Below are positions 8,404-16,900 of a stretch of 64,000 nt of DNA, piece by piece. Made by a program: the position numbers and the translations under genes. Under the pieces are notes generated by a model, which saw nothing but the letters and a program-made list of their open reading frames with translations, made no database searches and was not told the DNA's origin. Source of the stretch: Marivivens aquimaris (GTDB lineage: Bacteria; Pseudomonadota; Alphaproteobacteria; Rhodobacterales; Rhodobacteraceae). The stretch covers positions 1,517,001-1,581,000 of the forward strand of contig NZ_JADBGB010000001.1 in assembly GCF_015220045.1 (NCBI RefSeq). The letters run 5' to 3'. Every line of letters begins with the position of its first letter. Within the stretch, counting starts at the first letter, position 1.

Positions 8404-9693
8404 TCAGTAGTTCGAGGTCAGCTGGACGCAGGTCTCGGTTTCGGTGTTGTACATGCCGCACTTCAGATCGACCCAGTCGGATTCGAGGACTGCCGATTCC
8501 GGCAGGAAGTCGGTCCATGCGTCACCAGCGACCGGCTCGGTCTGCGAGATGATGTCGAACTGGCCGTCAGCGAGGATTTCACCGATCAGAACCGGCTTGG
8601 TCAGGTGGTGGTTCGGCAGCATTTCAGCGGTCGAGCCGGTCAGGTTCGGGAAGGTCTGACCCGGCATTGCATCGATGACAGCGTCAACGTCGGTGGTGCC
8701 GATTTCTTCGACAGCCTGAACCCACATGTTGAAGCCGATATAGTGAGCTTCCATCGGGTCGTTGGTCACGCGGGCGTCGTCACCGATGAAGGCGTGCCAT
8801 TCTTCGATGAAGGATGCGTTCTCTTCGGTGTCTGCCGACATGAAGTAGTTCCATGCAGCGAGGTGGCCGACGAGGTTCGAAGTGTCGAGGCCCGAAAGTT
8901 CTTCTTCACCGACCGAGAATGCGACGACCGGAATGTCTTCTGCCGAAACGCCCTGAGCAGCAAGTTCCTTGTAGAAGCCGATGTTCGCGTCGCCGTTGAT
9001 GGTCGAGATCACGCCGACCGACTTGCCGTCAGCGCCCAGCGCGACAACGTCCGATACGATGGTCGCCCAGTCCGACTGGCCGAACGGGGTGTAGTTGACG
9101 AAGATGTCTTCGGCAGCGATGCCGTTGTCCTGAAGGTAGGCTTCGAGGATGTTGTTGGTGGTGCGCGGGTAAACGTAGTCGGTGCCGAGCAGCGCGAACT
9201 TCTCTACGCCGAGTTCTTCGAGGAAGTAGTCGACAGCCGGAATAGCCTGCTGGTTCGGAGCGGCGCCGGTGTAGAACACGTTGCGCGAGGACTCTTCGCC
9301 TTCGTACTGGACCGGGTAGAACAGAAGGCCGTTCAGTTCTTCGATCACCGGCAGAACCGATTTACGCGAAACCGAAGTCCAGTTACCGAAGATGACATCG
9401 ACTTCGTGAACGGTCAGAAGCTCGCGGGCCTTTTCAGCGAAGAGCGGCCAGTCGGACGCGGGGTCGACGACGACAGCTTCGAGCTCGCAACCCAGCAGAC
9501 CGCCCTTGGCGTTCTGGGCTTCGACCAGCATCAGCATGGTGTCTTTGAGGGTGGTTTCGGAGATGGCCATGGTGCCGGAGAGCGAGTGCAGGACGCCGAC
9601 TTTGATCGGTTCTTCACATTCGGCGAAAGCGGCGCCCGCGCCGGCGATCAGCGCAGCGGAGGAAAGAGCGGGCAGCATGAATTTCTTGAACAT
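8404..9693 (-). CDS. urtA: Urea ABC transporter substrate-binding protein UrtA
   Basis: UrtA is the periplasmic urea-binding protein that delivers substrate to UrtBC. It has 429 residues with a signal peptide MFKKFMLPALSSAALIAGAGAAFA, then IKVGVLHSLSGTMAISE, the UrtA family opening. FYPVQYEGEESSRNVFYTGA and LGTDYVYPRTTN are further hallmarks. Two cysteines near the C terminus (LKCGMYNTETETCVQL) are also typical. I took the ATG at 9693 because it gives a normal signal peptide; the open frame reaches 9726. It heads the urtABCDE operon. The long dyad-rich leader and intergenic region upstream is the likely control site; urea transporters are usually nitrogen-regulated, but I could not identify a clear NtrC or sigma-54 site. 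Confidence 0.96.
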   Translation of the reverse strand: MFKKFMLPALSSAALIAGAGAAFAECEEPIKVGVLHSLSGTMAISETTLKDTMLMLVEAQNAKGGLLGCELEAVVVDPASDWPLFAEKARELLTVHEVDVIFGNWTSVSRKSVLPVIEELNGLLFYPVQYEGEESSRNVFYTGAAPNQQAIPAVDYFLEELGVEKFALLGTDYVYPRTTNNILEAYLQDNGIAAEDIFVNYTPFGQSDWATIVSDVVALGADGKSVGVISTINGDANIGFYKELAAQGVSAEDIPVVAFSVGEEELSGLDTSNLVGHLAAWNYFMSADTEENASFIEEWHAFIGDDARVTNDPMEAHYIGFNMWVQAVEEIGTTDVDAVIDAMPGQTFPNLTGSTAEMLPNHHLTKPVLIGEILADGQFDIISQTEPVAGDAWTDFLPESAVLESDWVDLKCGMYNTETETCVQLTSNY

Positions 9694-10332
9694 TGGTAGT
9701 CCCCTGTTGGCGCAGCCGTCTTCCATCCGGGCCTCTGTGCAAACAGAAGCCGGTCGGTTACAGTCGGACTGCAGCCTTGTTGCTGAAGTCGCGTCGAAGG
9801 GGGTGGTCTGCCAGGATTGACCCTTCGCGCGGCGGTTTTGGCGGGCGGTGATACCCGCACGGCAGAAGGTGCCTGACGGTACGTCCGCAGCGCAAATTCC
9901 GCCGCATCATGAGAACTTGATTCAGGAATGCATGTTCAAAAATTAACCAACATGCGCAAAACTGCCTAATAAACAGACGCTGCGATAACGGTTCCGTGAG
10001 GTCGCGATGTTTGAAAACGGCCAAATGTCAGCCAATTTCGTCCTTTTGTGCCTGACATTAGAGACACATGTCCGAATCCGCACATGAGACGATGTTATTG
10101 TAACCTTAAATCAAAGGTTGATTAGGAAGCACCTAATTACCCATAAATAGATTAAGCGGCTTGTATGTTCTTGAAATTTCAATGCCGCCCGCCGGAAAGC
10201 CAGACTTCCGCCAATCTATACCAAGGAGTATTTAAGTTATGCTCCTAGCCCGTTGAGGGTGTGTTTAGGTCGGCAGATATGGCGACTAGGGTAGTGCCAG
10301 TAACCACCGAAGAGTGACCAGGATCTGAACTG
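9694..10332. promoter_or_regulatory. 639-base divergent intergenic region urtA / hybrid kinase with four inverted repeats
   Basis: I see no credible gene here. The half nearer the kinase is AT-rich compared with the surroundings. It contains four perfect dyads: GCATGTT / AACATGC at 9930-9955 (12-base spacer), AATGTCAG / CTGACATT at 10024-10059 (20-base spacer), AACCTT / AAGGTT at 10102-10119 (6-base spacer) and, one base later, ATTAGG / CCTAAT at 10121-10137 (5-base spacer). These are candidate operator or leader structures for urtA (leftward) and the kinase gene (rightward). No match to a named operator was recognised. Confidence 0.6.
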
Positions 10333-12945
10333 ATGTTGTTCGGCCAGTACCAGAGTAGAAGGAAAAACCGGAAGCGCACCGATGCAACCGACTTCTATCT
10401 GTTTCAGGACACCGAGCGCTCGCACATCTACCGCATCCGCGAACAGATCGAAGACAAGCCGGTCCGGCTGAGCCTGATCTACGGTATCTTCATGCTGGTC
10501 TGGGTCGTCATGCTGACGCTTGGCCACACCATCGAACATAGTGGCGATGCGCTGACGGACCTTTATCCACACGTAGCGGGCGTCGCCGTGGTGCTGGGCG
10601 TCTTTATCTATCCGCGACGTTATATCTGGATACCGATCGTCACCTTCGCCCTCGTCTATGCCGTGACGCCGTTTGTCGCGATGCGCGGTTATGCCATAGC
10701 GGGCGAGACATCGGAGTTCATTGCCCTCCTGTGGATCGGGCTTGGCGCGAACCTGCTGGTGTCGATCCTTCTGGGCATGTGTGCCCGCGCGTTGCACGTC
10801 ATGCTGCACCGCGCGTTCGAGCCGTTCATGCTGGACCTTGTGCTGTCGATTACCTCGGGGCCTGTGTTCGCGCTCTTCCTGTGTCTGATGGTGCCTGTGT
10901 TCATCAACACAGCGCTCATCCACTCCCCCAACGCGGCGCAGAGTATCGGGCTGGATGCGGGCTACACCTTCGAAGCGTTCGTCAAATCGGCCTACGGCGG
11001 TATCACCATCATGGGCCTGCTGATCGGCATCCTGCGTATTCCGCGCGAAGAACACGTCGTGCGCGCCCTGCCCTATGCCGCGCTATTCCCGCTACTGGCG
11101 ATCCTCGGGAACAATGGTTTCCGGCTGGACGAAACATGGGACGCGCTGGCGCTTTGCGGTCTGCTGGCAATCCTTTTGCCGTTCGCGCTGGTGATCCCCA
11201 CGCTCACGGTCGGCCTGATGTTCTACATCGGCATGACCGGAGCCGTCATCGAAATCGAGCCGCCCGAAAGTCACGCCGAACTGGTGCTGGAGATCTACTC
11301 GCTCGGCGCGTTCTTCATCATCATGCTGCTGCTCGCCATCCGCAGCCACGACCATTACCGGCGTGAAAAGCAGATGGGCTCGATCCGTCGCCTGAATACC
11401 GTCCGCAATAATGCGGGGGTCGGCGTGTTTTCGATCGACTTGCAGAACCGTCTGGTCAGCATCGACCCCGTGACCCAGCGGATGCTGAACCTCGGGTCCG
11501 AAATCGACCTGACTTCCATGATGAGGCAGTTTCCGCCCGAACAGCAGGAAGAGTTGCGGGACATGATGTTCGGCAATGGCGCCGATAGCAAAACACTGCT
11601 CGCCCGCCTCAAGGACTCGCCGACCAGCAGCCTGTCGCGCACCCTCCGCCTGTTTCTCTGGAACGAGCGCGGCCAGCGGAATGAACGCAGCATCCTCGGC
11701 CTCGTGGTCGATGTGACGGGCGAACACCTTCAGGAAAAAGCCCTGCGCGAGACGATGGCCGAGCTGTCGAGCAACAACGACAAGCAAAAGCAGCTGTTCT
11801 CGATCATCAGCCACGAGCTGCGGACGCCCGCGTCGATCATCTCCATGCTGATCGACGATATGGACGAGCCGCAGGTGGACTATGACCGCCTCCACGCCCG
11901 CCTGCGCGAGTCGACCGACCAGCTTCTCGGCGTGCTGACCGATATGCGTCAGGCTGTGAATCCCGAAAAGAACCTGCCTGTGAACCTCGTGCCGTTTGTG
12001 CCGTTCGAATTGGCCGAGTCGATCAAGAACACCTTCGAGATGCAGGCCGAGGCGGCAGAGGTGCTGATCCGCCTGCGCCTTGGCGACGGGGCGAACGAGC
12101 TGTGCATGGGCGACAACGTCCGTATCAAGCAGATCCTCGGCAACCTCATACGCAATGCGATTATCCACTCGCAATGTACGACCATCACCATCAGCTACCG
12201 TTCGGCCTACAACGTCGAGGACAGCAGCCGCATCGGTGTCTGGTCGATCAGCGATGACGGTGTCGGCATTCCACCCGATCAGGTCGAGCGTCTGTTCCAG
12301 CCGTTCCAGCGCGGCACGGGTGATGATCCGCGCAACCGTCCCGACGGCAGCGGCCTTGGGCTCTATATCGTCAAAAGCTCTGCTCACGTGCTGGGCGGCC
12401 ATGTGGAATACTTCCCCGCCCCCGAAGGCGGCGCAGGCTATCACATCCGCCTGCCCGAGCCGCTGGCCGACGGCACGCTCCTGCCCGATGCGGATGATCC
12501 CGACGCGGACGATCTGGATTTCGCGAGCCTGCGTGTCCTTCTGGCGGAGGATAACGCGCTGGTGGCCGAGGTCACTTCGGCCCGTCTGCGCAAATACATG
12601 GGCAGCGTTGTCCACGCCCCTACGGGTCGCCGCGCGCTGGAGCTGATCCATCAGGACCCGCCGGATGTTCTGATTACCGACCTCTACATGCCCGAGATGA
12701 ACGGCGCGGAGCTGATCCGCACACTCCGTGAGGAGGGCAACGATCTGCCCATCATCGGCCTCACCGCTGCCGTCGTGGGCGATGACATGCGCCAGTTCGA
12801 AATGGTCGGCGCATCGCACATCATGACCAAGCCGCTCGAAGATGCGCAGCTCATGCGTTTCCTGCGCAGCGAATTCGCCCGCCGCAAACGCGCTGCCGCC
12901 GAGGCCGAGGCCGCGGCAATGGCCCAAGCCGAAGCGGACGAATAA
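10333..12945 (+). CDS. Orphan hybrid sensor histidine kinase with multi-span membrane sensor
   Basis: The 870-residue protein has an N-terminal multi-span membrane region (about residues 48-340, roughly eight helices), which is the probable sensor. A degenerate PAS-like segment follows (about 355-470, NNAGVGVFSIDLQNRLVSI). The HisKA domain has the phospho-acceptor His494 in FSIISHELRTPAS. The HATPase domain shows LIRNAIIHS, SDDGVGIPPDQV and GSGLGLYIVKS. The C-terminal receiver domain has LLAEDN, the acceptor Asp783 in ITDLYMPEMNG, LTAA and TKPL. It ends in an Ala/Glu-rich tail. No response regulator or phosphotransfer protein is adjacent, so its output is unknown. It is divergent from urtA, which suggests but does not prove a link with nitrogen uptake. 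The membrane sensor resembles no named domain that I can identify. Confidence 0.9.
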   Translation: MLFGQYQSRRKNRKRTDATDFYLFQDTERSHIYRIREQIEDKPVRLSLIYGIFMLVWVVMLTLGHTIEHSGDALTDLYPHVAGVAVVLGVFIYPRRYIWIPIVTFALVYAVTPFVAMRGYAIAGETSEFIALLWIGLGANLLVSILLGMCARALHVMLHRAFEPFMLDLVLSITSGPVFALFLCLMVPVFINTALIHSPNAAQSIGLDAGYTFEAFVKSAYGGITIMGLLIGILRIPREEHVVRALPYAALFPLLAILGNNGFRLDETWDALALCGLLAILLPFALVIPTLTVGLMFYIGMTGAVIEIEPPESHAELVLEIYSLGAFFIIMLLLAIRSHDHYRREKQMGSIRRLNTVRNNAGVGVFSIDLQNRLVSIDPVTQRMLNLGSEIDLTSMMRQFPPEQQEELRDMMFGNGADSKTLLARLKDSPTSSLSRTLRLFLWNERGQRNERSILGLVVDVTGEHLQEKALRETMAELSSNNDKQKQLFSIISHELRTPASIISMLIDDMDEPQVDYDRLHARLRESTDQLLGVLTDMRQAVNPEKNLPVNLVPFVPFELAESIKNTFEMQAEAAEVLIRLRLGDGANELCMGDNVRIKQILGNLIRNAIIHSQCTTITISYRSAYNVEDSSRIGVWSISDDGVGIPPDQVERLFQPFQRGTGDDPRNRPDGSGLGLYIVKSSAHVLGGHVEYFPAPEGGAGYHIRLPEPLADGTLLPDADDPDADDLDFASLRVLLAEDNALVAEVTSARLRKYMGSVVHAPTGRRALELIHQDPPDVLITDLYMPEMNGAELIRTLREEGNDLPIIGLTAAVVGDDMRQFEMVGASHIMTKPLEDAQLMRFLRSEFARRKRAAAEAEAAAMAQAEADE

Positions 12946-13037
12946 GTCAGCACAAATCTATCTCACGAAAACGGGAACCAATGCGTGTGTCGCCCCGTTG
13001 GTACTGCAACAAAGCAATTCCAACGGAAGAACTTATT

Positions 13038-13196
13038 ATGGATCTCGTACGCGTACTTATCGCAATCTTCATTCCGCCCCTCGGCGTATTCCTTCAGGTC
13101 GGCCTTGGCCTCCAGTTCTGGATCAACCTGCTGCTGACCCTTCTTGGCTACATTCCGGGGATCATCCATGCCCTCTACATCATCCTTCGCGACTGA
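13038..13196 (+). CDS. Pmp3/YqaE family small membrane protein
   Basis: This 52-residue hydrophobic protein of the UPF0057/Pmp3 family reads MDLVRVLIAIFIPPLGVFLQ, then two membrane helices with the family motif FIPPLGVFLQVGLG and the ending LLTLLGYIPGIIHALYIIL. Members are small, stress-associated inner-membrane proteins; in yeast Pmp3 modulates membrane potential. The ATG at 13038 follows a GGAAGA site, and the length matches the usual 50-55 residues. Its 3' end overlaps the start of the next gene (DUF4112) by 29 bases in another frame, so the two are probably translated together. Confidence 0.92.
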   Translation: MDLVRVLIAIFIPPLGVFLQVGLGLQFWINLLLTLLGYIPGIIHALYIILRD

Positions 13197-13566
13197 GCCG
13201 ATCGTCACGCCGCGGCTTGACGAGCTGGATCGCCTTACAAAGATCGCCCGTATGATGGATAGCCAGTACAAGATCGCTGGCATCCGTTTCGGGTGGGATA
13301 CGATCCTCGGCCTCGTCCCCGGTGTTGGCGATACGCTCACCATGGCCCCGTCGCTCTACATTCTGGCAAAGGCGCGAAAGATGGGCGCATCCAACCGCCT
13401 GTTGGCGCAGATGCTCGGGAATATCGGCATCGACTGGATTATCGGTTGGATTCCCCTCCTCGGCGACTTGCTGGACGTGGGCTTCAAGGCCAACCGCCGT
13501 AATGTGGAACTCCTCCACGGGATGCACGGGCTACCCTCTCCCTTCCGCGAAACGGCGGACCAATAA
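13168..13566 (+). CDS. DUF4112 family membrane protein
   Basis: This 132-residue protein has the DUF4112 pattern: RLDELDRLTKIARMMDSQYKI, then IRFGWDTILGLVPGVGDTLT, a repeat-like second GLVP-type turn IDWIIGWIPLLGDLLDVGFKANRRN, and a polar C terminus. Two hydrophobic segments are present and the function is unknown. I chose the ATG at 13168; an in-frame ATG at 13144 is possible but lies deeper inside the Pmp3 gene. Overlap with the Pmp3 gene suggests coupling. A strong terminator follows at 13572. Confidence 0.85.
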   Translation: MPSTSSFATEPIVTPRLDELDRLTKIARMMDSQYKIAGIRFGWDTILGLVPGVGDTLTMAPSLYILAKARKMGASNRLLAQMLGNIGIDWIIGWIPLLGDLLDVGFKANRRNVELLHGMHGLPSPFRETADQ

Positions 13567-13571
13567 CGGAA

Positions 13572-13601
13572 AAAGCCCGCGAGTGATGCTCGCGGGCTTT
13601 T
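13572..13601. terminator. Bidirectional intrinsic terminator between DUF4112 gene and ndk
   Basis: The stem AAAGCCCGCGAG pairs perfectly with CTCGCGGGCTTT around the loop TGATG, with A-runs on one side and T-runs on the other. It serves the rightward DUF4112 gene and the leftward ndk gene. Confidence 0.9.
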
Positions 13602-13627
13602 CTTTTGTCTTCGGATCGAAGCGGCGA

Positions 13628-14050
13628 TTAGCCGACCAGTTCGAGACCCGAGAAGAAGAAAGCGATTTCTTCTTTAGCGGTTTCCGGAGCGTCCGAACCG
13701 TGTACCGAGTTCTCGCCAACCGACTTTGCGAATTCAGCGCGGATGGTGCCTTCAGCAGCGTCTGCCGGGTTGGTTGCGCCCATGACTTCGCGGTTCTTCG
13801 AGATGGCGCCTTCGCCTTCCAGAACCTGAACTACGACCGGAGCCGACGCCATGAATTCGCACAGTTCGCCGTAGAACGGACGCTCAGCGTGAACAGCGTA
13901 GAACTGGCCAGCCTGAGCCGGGGTCAGGTGGATACGCTTCGAAGCGACGACGCGCAGGCCAGCGTCTTCGAACTTGGCAACGATTTTGCCGGTCAGGTTA
14001 CGCTCGGTGGCATCGGGTTTGATGATCGAGAGGGTGCGTTCGACAGCCAT
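13628..14050 (-). CDS. ndk: Nucleoside diphosphate kinase
   Basis: Ndk transfers the gamma phosphate of ATP to nucleoside diphosphates through a phospho-histidine and so balances NTP and dNTP pools. The 140-residue protein has the opening [14 protein letters not shown], the [17 protein letters not shown] segment and the active-site motif NSVHGSD with His117. The ATG at 14050 gives the normal family length; the frame is open upstream to 14077. It is monocistronic, with a terminator at 13572-13601. Confidence 0.98.
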   Translation of the reverse strand: MAVERTLSIIKPDATERNLTGKIVAKFEDAGLRVVASKRIHLTPAQAGQFYAVHAERPFYGELCEFMASAPVVVQVLEGEGAISKNREVMGATNPADAAEGTIRAEFAKSVGENSVHGSDAPETAKEEIAFFFSGLELVG

Positions 14051-14246
14051 GTTAGCCTCTATATGCAGCGGCCCCACGTGCGGGGGCGGGTTGGAAATTG
14101 GCGCTGCCCTAACATGTGTCAGCGCTCAAGAAAAGCGTTCAAACGCGGCTGGTTCGGCAACTTCACGCAAATGACGCATTTCCACTGTGCGTCTCGGGGG
14201 TGCGGGGCCTCTTTCCCAGCAAATGCGAACCTGCTAGCAGCAAGCC

Positions 14247-16097
14247 ATGCTACGCCTCGACGATATCTCCTACTCCATCGAAGGCCGTGTTCTGATCGAG
14301 CACGCCTCTGCTGTCATTCCTACCGGCCACAAGGTCGGTCTCGTCGGGCGTAACGGCACCGGCAAGACGACACTGTTCAAGCTGATCCGCGGAGAGCTAC
14401 ACCTCGACACAGGCGACATCGACCTGCCGCGCGGGTGGCGGATCGGCGGCGTCAGTCAGGAAGTTCCCGGCAACGAAGTGTCGCTGATCGACACCGTGCT
14501 GGCAGCAGACACCGAACGCGCCGCGCTGATGGCGGAATCCGAGACCGCGACCGACGGCACCCGCATCGCCGAAATCCAGACCCGCCTTGCCGACATCGAC
14601 GCATGGAGCGCCGAAGCCCGTGCGTCCTCGATCCTGAAGGGCCTCGGGTTCACCGACGAAGAGCAGAAGATGCCCTGCTCCGCTTTCTCGGGCGGCTGGC
14701 GGATGCGCGTCGCGCTGGCGGCAGTGCTGTTCTCGGAGCCTGACCTGCTGCTCCTTGACGAACCGACCAACTACCTCGACCTCGAAGGCGCGCTCTGGCT
14801 GGAGAACTACCTGACGCGCTACCCGCATACGGTCGTTATCGTCAGCCACGACCGCGAACTGCTAAACCGCTCGGTGACGGGCATCCTGCACCTCAATGAC
14901 AAGAAACTCACCTACTGGACAGGCACCTACGACAGCTTCGTCCGCCAGCGCGCCGAACAGCGTGCCGTTTTGGAACAGGCAGCAAAGAAGCAGGACGCCA
15001 AGCGCGCCCACCTGCAATCCTTCGTCGACCGCTTCAAAGCCAAGGCGACCAAGGCCAAACAAGCCCAGTCCCGTGTGAAAATGCTGGAGAAGATGGAGAC
15101 CATCCGCGTGCCCGAAGACGCCGCGCGGACCGTGTTCACCTTCCCCTCGCCCGAACCGCTATCCCCGCCGATCATCCGCGTCGAAGGCGGCAAGATCGGT
15201 TACGACGGCAAAGCTGTCCTGTCCCGCCTCAACCTGCGCATCGATCAGGACGATCGCATTGCGCTTCTGGGCCGCAACGGTGAAGGCAAATCGACCCTGT
15301 CAAAGCTGCTGTCCGACCGTCTGGAACTGATGGAGGGCGAGAAGGTCTCGTCCAGCAAACTCCGCATCGGGTTCTTCGCCCAGCACCAAGTAGACGAGCT
15401 ACGGATTGAAGAAACCCCGCTCCAGCACCTCCAACGCGAACTGCCCGACCAGACGCCGTCCAAACTCCGCGCCCGCCTCGCCGGATTCGGCCTGATGGCC
15501 GCGCAGGTGGAAACCGAAGTCGGCCGCCTCTCCGGCGGTCAAAAGGCCCGCCTGTCGCTGCTCCTCGCCACGCTGGACGCGCCTCACCTGCTGATCCTCG
15601 ACGAACCCACCAACCACCTCGACATCGAGAGCCGCGAGGCTCTGGTCGAAGCGCTGACCGCTTACAACGGTGCCGTCATCCTCGTTAGCCACGACATGCA
15701 CCTTCTCAGCCTCGTGGCCGACCGCCTGTGGCTGGTGAAAGACGGCCAGGTCGCGCCCTACGACGACGACCTCGATGCCTACCGCAAGATGCTGCTGTCC
15801 TCGGACAAACCGGCCGAGAAAACCGCCGCTCCAAAGCCCAAACCGCAAAAAGCCGACCGCAACACGATCCTCGCCCTCCGCGCCGAGGTCCGCAAATGCG
15901 AAGAACGCATCGAGAAGATCAACGAGATTCGCGACCGCGTGGCGAGTGAGCTGGCCGACCCTGCGCTCTATGAAGACAGCAACAGTGCCAAGCTGGAAAA
16001 GCTGAACCGCAAATGGGCCGAAGCGGTGGATGCCACCGAGCGCGCAGAAGCGCTATGGATGGAAGCGCTCGAAAAACTCGAGGAAGCTGAAAGCTGA
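14247..16097 (+). CDS. ABC-F family ATPase, YheS-like
   Basis: This 616-residue soluble protein has two fused ABC ATPase domains. The first has Walker A GRNGTGKT (34-41), FSGGWRMRVALAAVLF and LLLLDEPTNYLDLEG. A charged linker with KAKATKAKQAQSRVKMLEKME (the ABC-F P-site tRNA interaction motif region) follows. The second has GRNGEGKST, RLSGGQKARLSLLLA and LLILDEPTNHLDIESRE. The C-terminal coiled coil starts near residue 525 (PKPQKADRNTILALRAEVRK). There are no membrane segments, so it is not a transporter. ABC-F proteins act at the ribosomal E site. The order and linker most resemble E. coli YheS; Uup is the alternative. The ATG at 14247 is close to the first strand. Confidence 0.92.
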   Translation: MLRLDDISYSIEGRVLIEHASAVIPTGHKVGLVGRNGTGKTTLFKLIRGELHLDTGDIDLPRGWRIGGVSQEVPGNEVSLIDTVLAADTERAALMAESETATDGTRIAEIQTRLADIDAWSAEARASSILKGLGFTDEEQKMPCSAFSGGWRMRVALAAVLFSEPDLLLLDEPTNYLDLEGALWLENYLTRYPHTVVIVSHDRELLNRSVTGILHLNDKKLTYWTGTYDSFVRQRAEQRAVLEQAAKKQDAKRAHLQSFVDRFKAKATKAKQAQSRVKMLEKMETIRVPEDAARTVFTFPSPEPLSPPIIRVEGGKIGYDGKAVLSRLNLRIDQDDRIALLGRNGEGKSTLSKLLSDRLELMEGEKVSSSKLRIGFFAQHQVDELRIEETPLQHLQRELPDQTPSKLRARLAGFGLMAAQVETEVGRLSGGQKARLSLLLATLDAPHLLILDEPTNHLDIESREALVEALTAYNGAVILVSHDMHLLSLVADRLWLVKDGQVAPYDDDLDAYRKMLLSSDKPAEKTAAPKPKPQKADRNTILALRAEVRKCEERIEKINEIRDRVASELADPALYEDSNSAKLEKLNRKWAEAVDATERAEALWMEALEKLEEAES

Positions 16098-16102
16098 TAG
16101 CG

Positions 16103-16163
16103 TGAAGGGGGCTCTGCCCCCGCGCTTCGCGCTCCCCCGGGATATTTGCGGCACAAAGGCAGA
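16103..16163 (-). repeat. Dispersed GC-hairpin repeat, type B copy 2 (inverted)
   Basis: Read on the minus strand the head is CTTTGTGCCGCAAATATCCC followed by GGGGG and a GC hairpin with arms GCGCG / CGCGC and GGGGGC / GCCCCC. It matches the type B head at 3589. It lies head to head with a type A copy at 16173, just after the ABC-F gene. Confidence 0.7.
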
Positions 16164-16172
16164 GCCTGCCTC

Positions 16173-16230
16173 TTCATTCTGACAAAAATACCTCGGGGTG
16201 AGGCCGCAGGCCGAGGGGCAGAGCCCCTTT
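16173..16230 (+). repeat. Dispersed GC-hairpin repeat, type A copy 3
   Basis: The head TTCATTCTGACAAAAATACC is followed by TCGGGGTGAGGCCGCAGG and CCGAGGGGCAGAGCCCC. It is nearly identical to the copy at 2026-2093 over the head and the GAGGCCGC(T)AGGCCGAGGGG part. Confidence 0.8.
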
Positions 16231-16251
16231 TGCGTTCTGACCGTCAAAAAC

Positions 16252-16287
16252 AAAAAAGCGCCTTACGGCGAACCGTAGGCGCTTTTT
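16252..16287 (-). terminator. Intrinsic terminator of the tRNA-Asp pair
   Basis: On the minus strand, AAAAAGCGCCTACGG pairs with CCGTAAGGCGCTTTTTT around a TTCG loop, with one mismatch, and ends in a T-run. It lies 10 bases beyond the 3' end of the promoter-distal tRNA gene. Confidence 0.85.
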
Positions 16288-16297
16288 GAAGAAGAAG

Positions 16298-16374
16298 TGG
16301 CGCGGTTGACGGGGCTCGAACCCGCGACCCCCGGCGTGACAGGCCGGTACTCTAACCAACTGAGCTACAACCGC
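16298..16374 (-). tRNA. tRNA-Asp (GTC), second copy of a tandem pair
   Basis: The 77-base cloverleaf has acceptor stem GCGGTTG / CAACCGC, D-arm GCTC...GAGT, anticodon arm CCGGC-CTGTCAC-GCCGG with anticodon GTC, T-arm GCGGG-TTCGAAC-CCCGT, discriminator G, and an encoded CCA end. It is identical to the copy at 16404-16480. The spacer between the two is 29 bases. Confidence 0.97.
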
Positions 16375-16403
16375 ACTCTTCTTCGTGACACTTTGTTCAG
16401 CAG

Positions 16404-16480
16404 TGGCGCGGTTGACGGGGCTCGAACCCGCGACCCCCGGCGTGACAGGCCGGTACTCTAACCAACTGAGCTACAACCGC
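16404..16480 (-). tRNA. tRNA-Asp (GTC), first copy of a tandem pair
   Basis: It has the same 77-base sequence as the downstream copy, with anticodon GTC, discriminator G and encoded CCA. It is promoter-proximal; a good sigma-70 type promoter is found at 16521-16548. Confidence 0.97.
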
Positions 16481-16494
16481 TCGCCTATGTGCTG

Positions 16495-16548
16495 TCCGGT
16501 GTGTCACCGGATGTGGGGCCTTCTAAGCGGAGTGCGGGGTGGCGTCAA
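16495..16548 (-). promoter_or_regulatory. Promoter and leader hairpin of the tRNA-Asp pair
   Basis: On the minus strand a -35 box TTGACG (16543-16548) and a -10 box TTAGAA (16521-16526) are 16 bases apart. The predicted leader then holds a perfect hairpin TCCGGTG-ACA-CACCGGA (16495-16511) before the first tRNA. This is inferred from sequence only. Confidence 0.6.
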
Positions 16549-16900
16549 GCGCCCTCTGACAAAAAAGTGCAACAAATCGAACCGGATGATGAATTCATTT
16601 GGAAACGGCCAAAAATCTCTTTGTTTCAGGGCTTTATGGCAATGGTGATTTTCTGGAAATTCAGCGGATTTCAGATCCGGTCGGGAAAACTGCAAGAAAA
16701 CAAGGCAGGTTGAAACCGGCCCTGTCTGCCCCTATATCGTCCCCTAACAGCGGCGCCGGCGTGCGCCGTAGCGCGACGCGCAGAAATCTAGGCAAATCGG
16801 TGCTCTTATACTGGCGAATCCGCTTTTGCGGCTTGCCTAAGCGGTGCACCGGCACTAGTTTGCACGCCAAAATTCGTTGACTATAAAAAGGACAAAGGCC
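16549..16900 (+). promoter_or_regulatory. infC promoter and long structured leader
   Basis: No gene is credible in this gap. TTGAAA (16710-16715) and TATATC (16733-16738) are separated by an ideal 17 bases and point toward infC. The predicted transcript would have a leader of about 155 bases with GC-rich foldable stretches, for example CCGCTTTTGCGG near 16820. A Shine-Dalgarno sequence AAGGAC lies at 16888-16893, with eight bases between its AGGA and the ATA at 16901. A long leader fits the known autogenous control of infC in enterobacteria. Confidence 0.6.

Noticed and set aside
9900..9970. Possible sigma-54 promoter for urtA
   Set aside because: I looked for the GG-N10-GC pattern on the minus strand near 9940-9960 and found only partial matches, so no promoter type is claimed.
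9758..10024. Minus-strand 88-codon frame upstream of urtA
   Set aside because: There is no ribosome-binding site, the composition is non-protein-like, and it covers one of the dyads. It is more likely leader or intergenic DNA.
16385..16648. Open frame ARLTGLEPATPGVTGRYSNQ over the tRNA genes
   Set aside because: It is the well-known spurious protein produced by reading the antisense strand of a tRNA-Asp gene.
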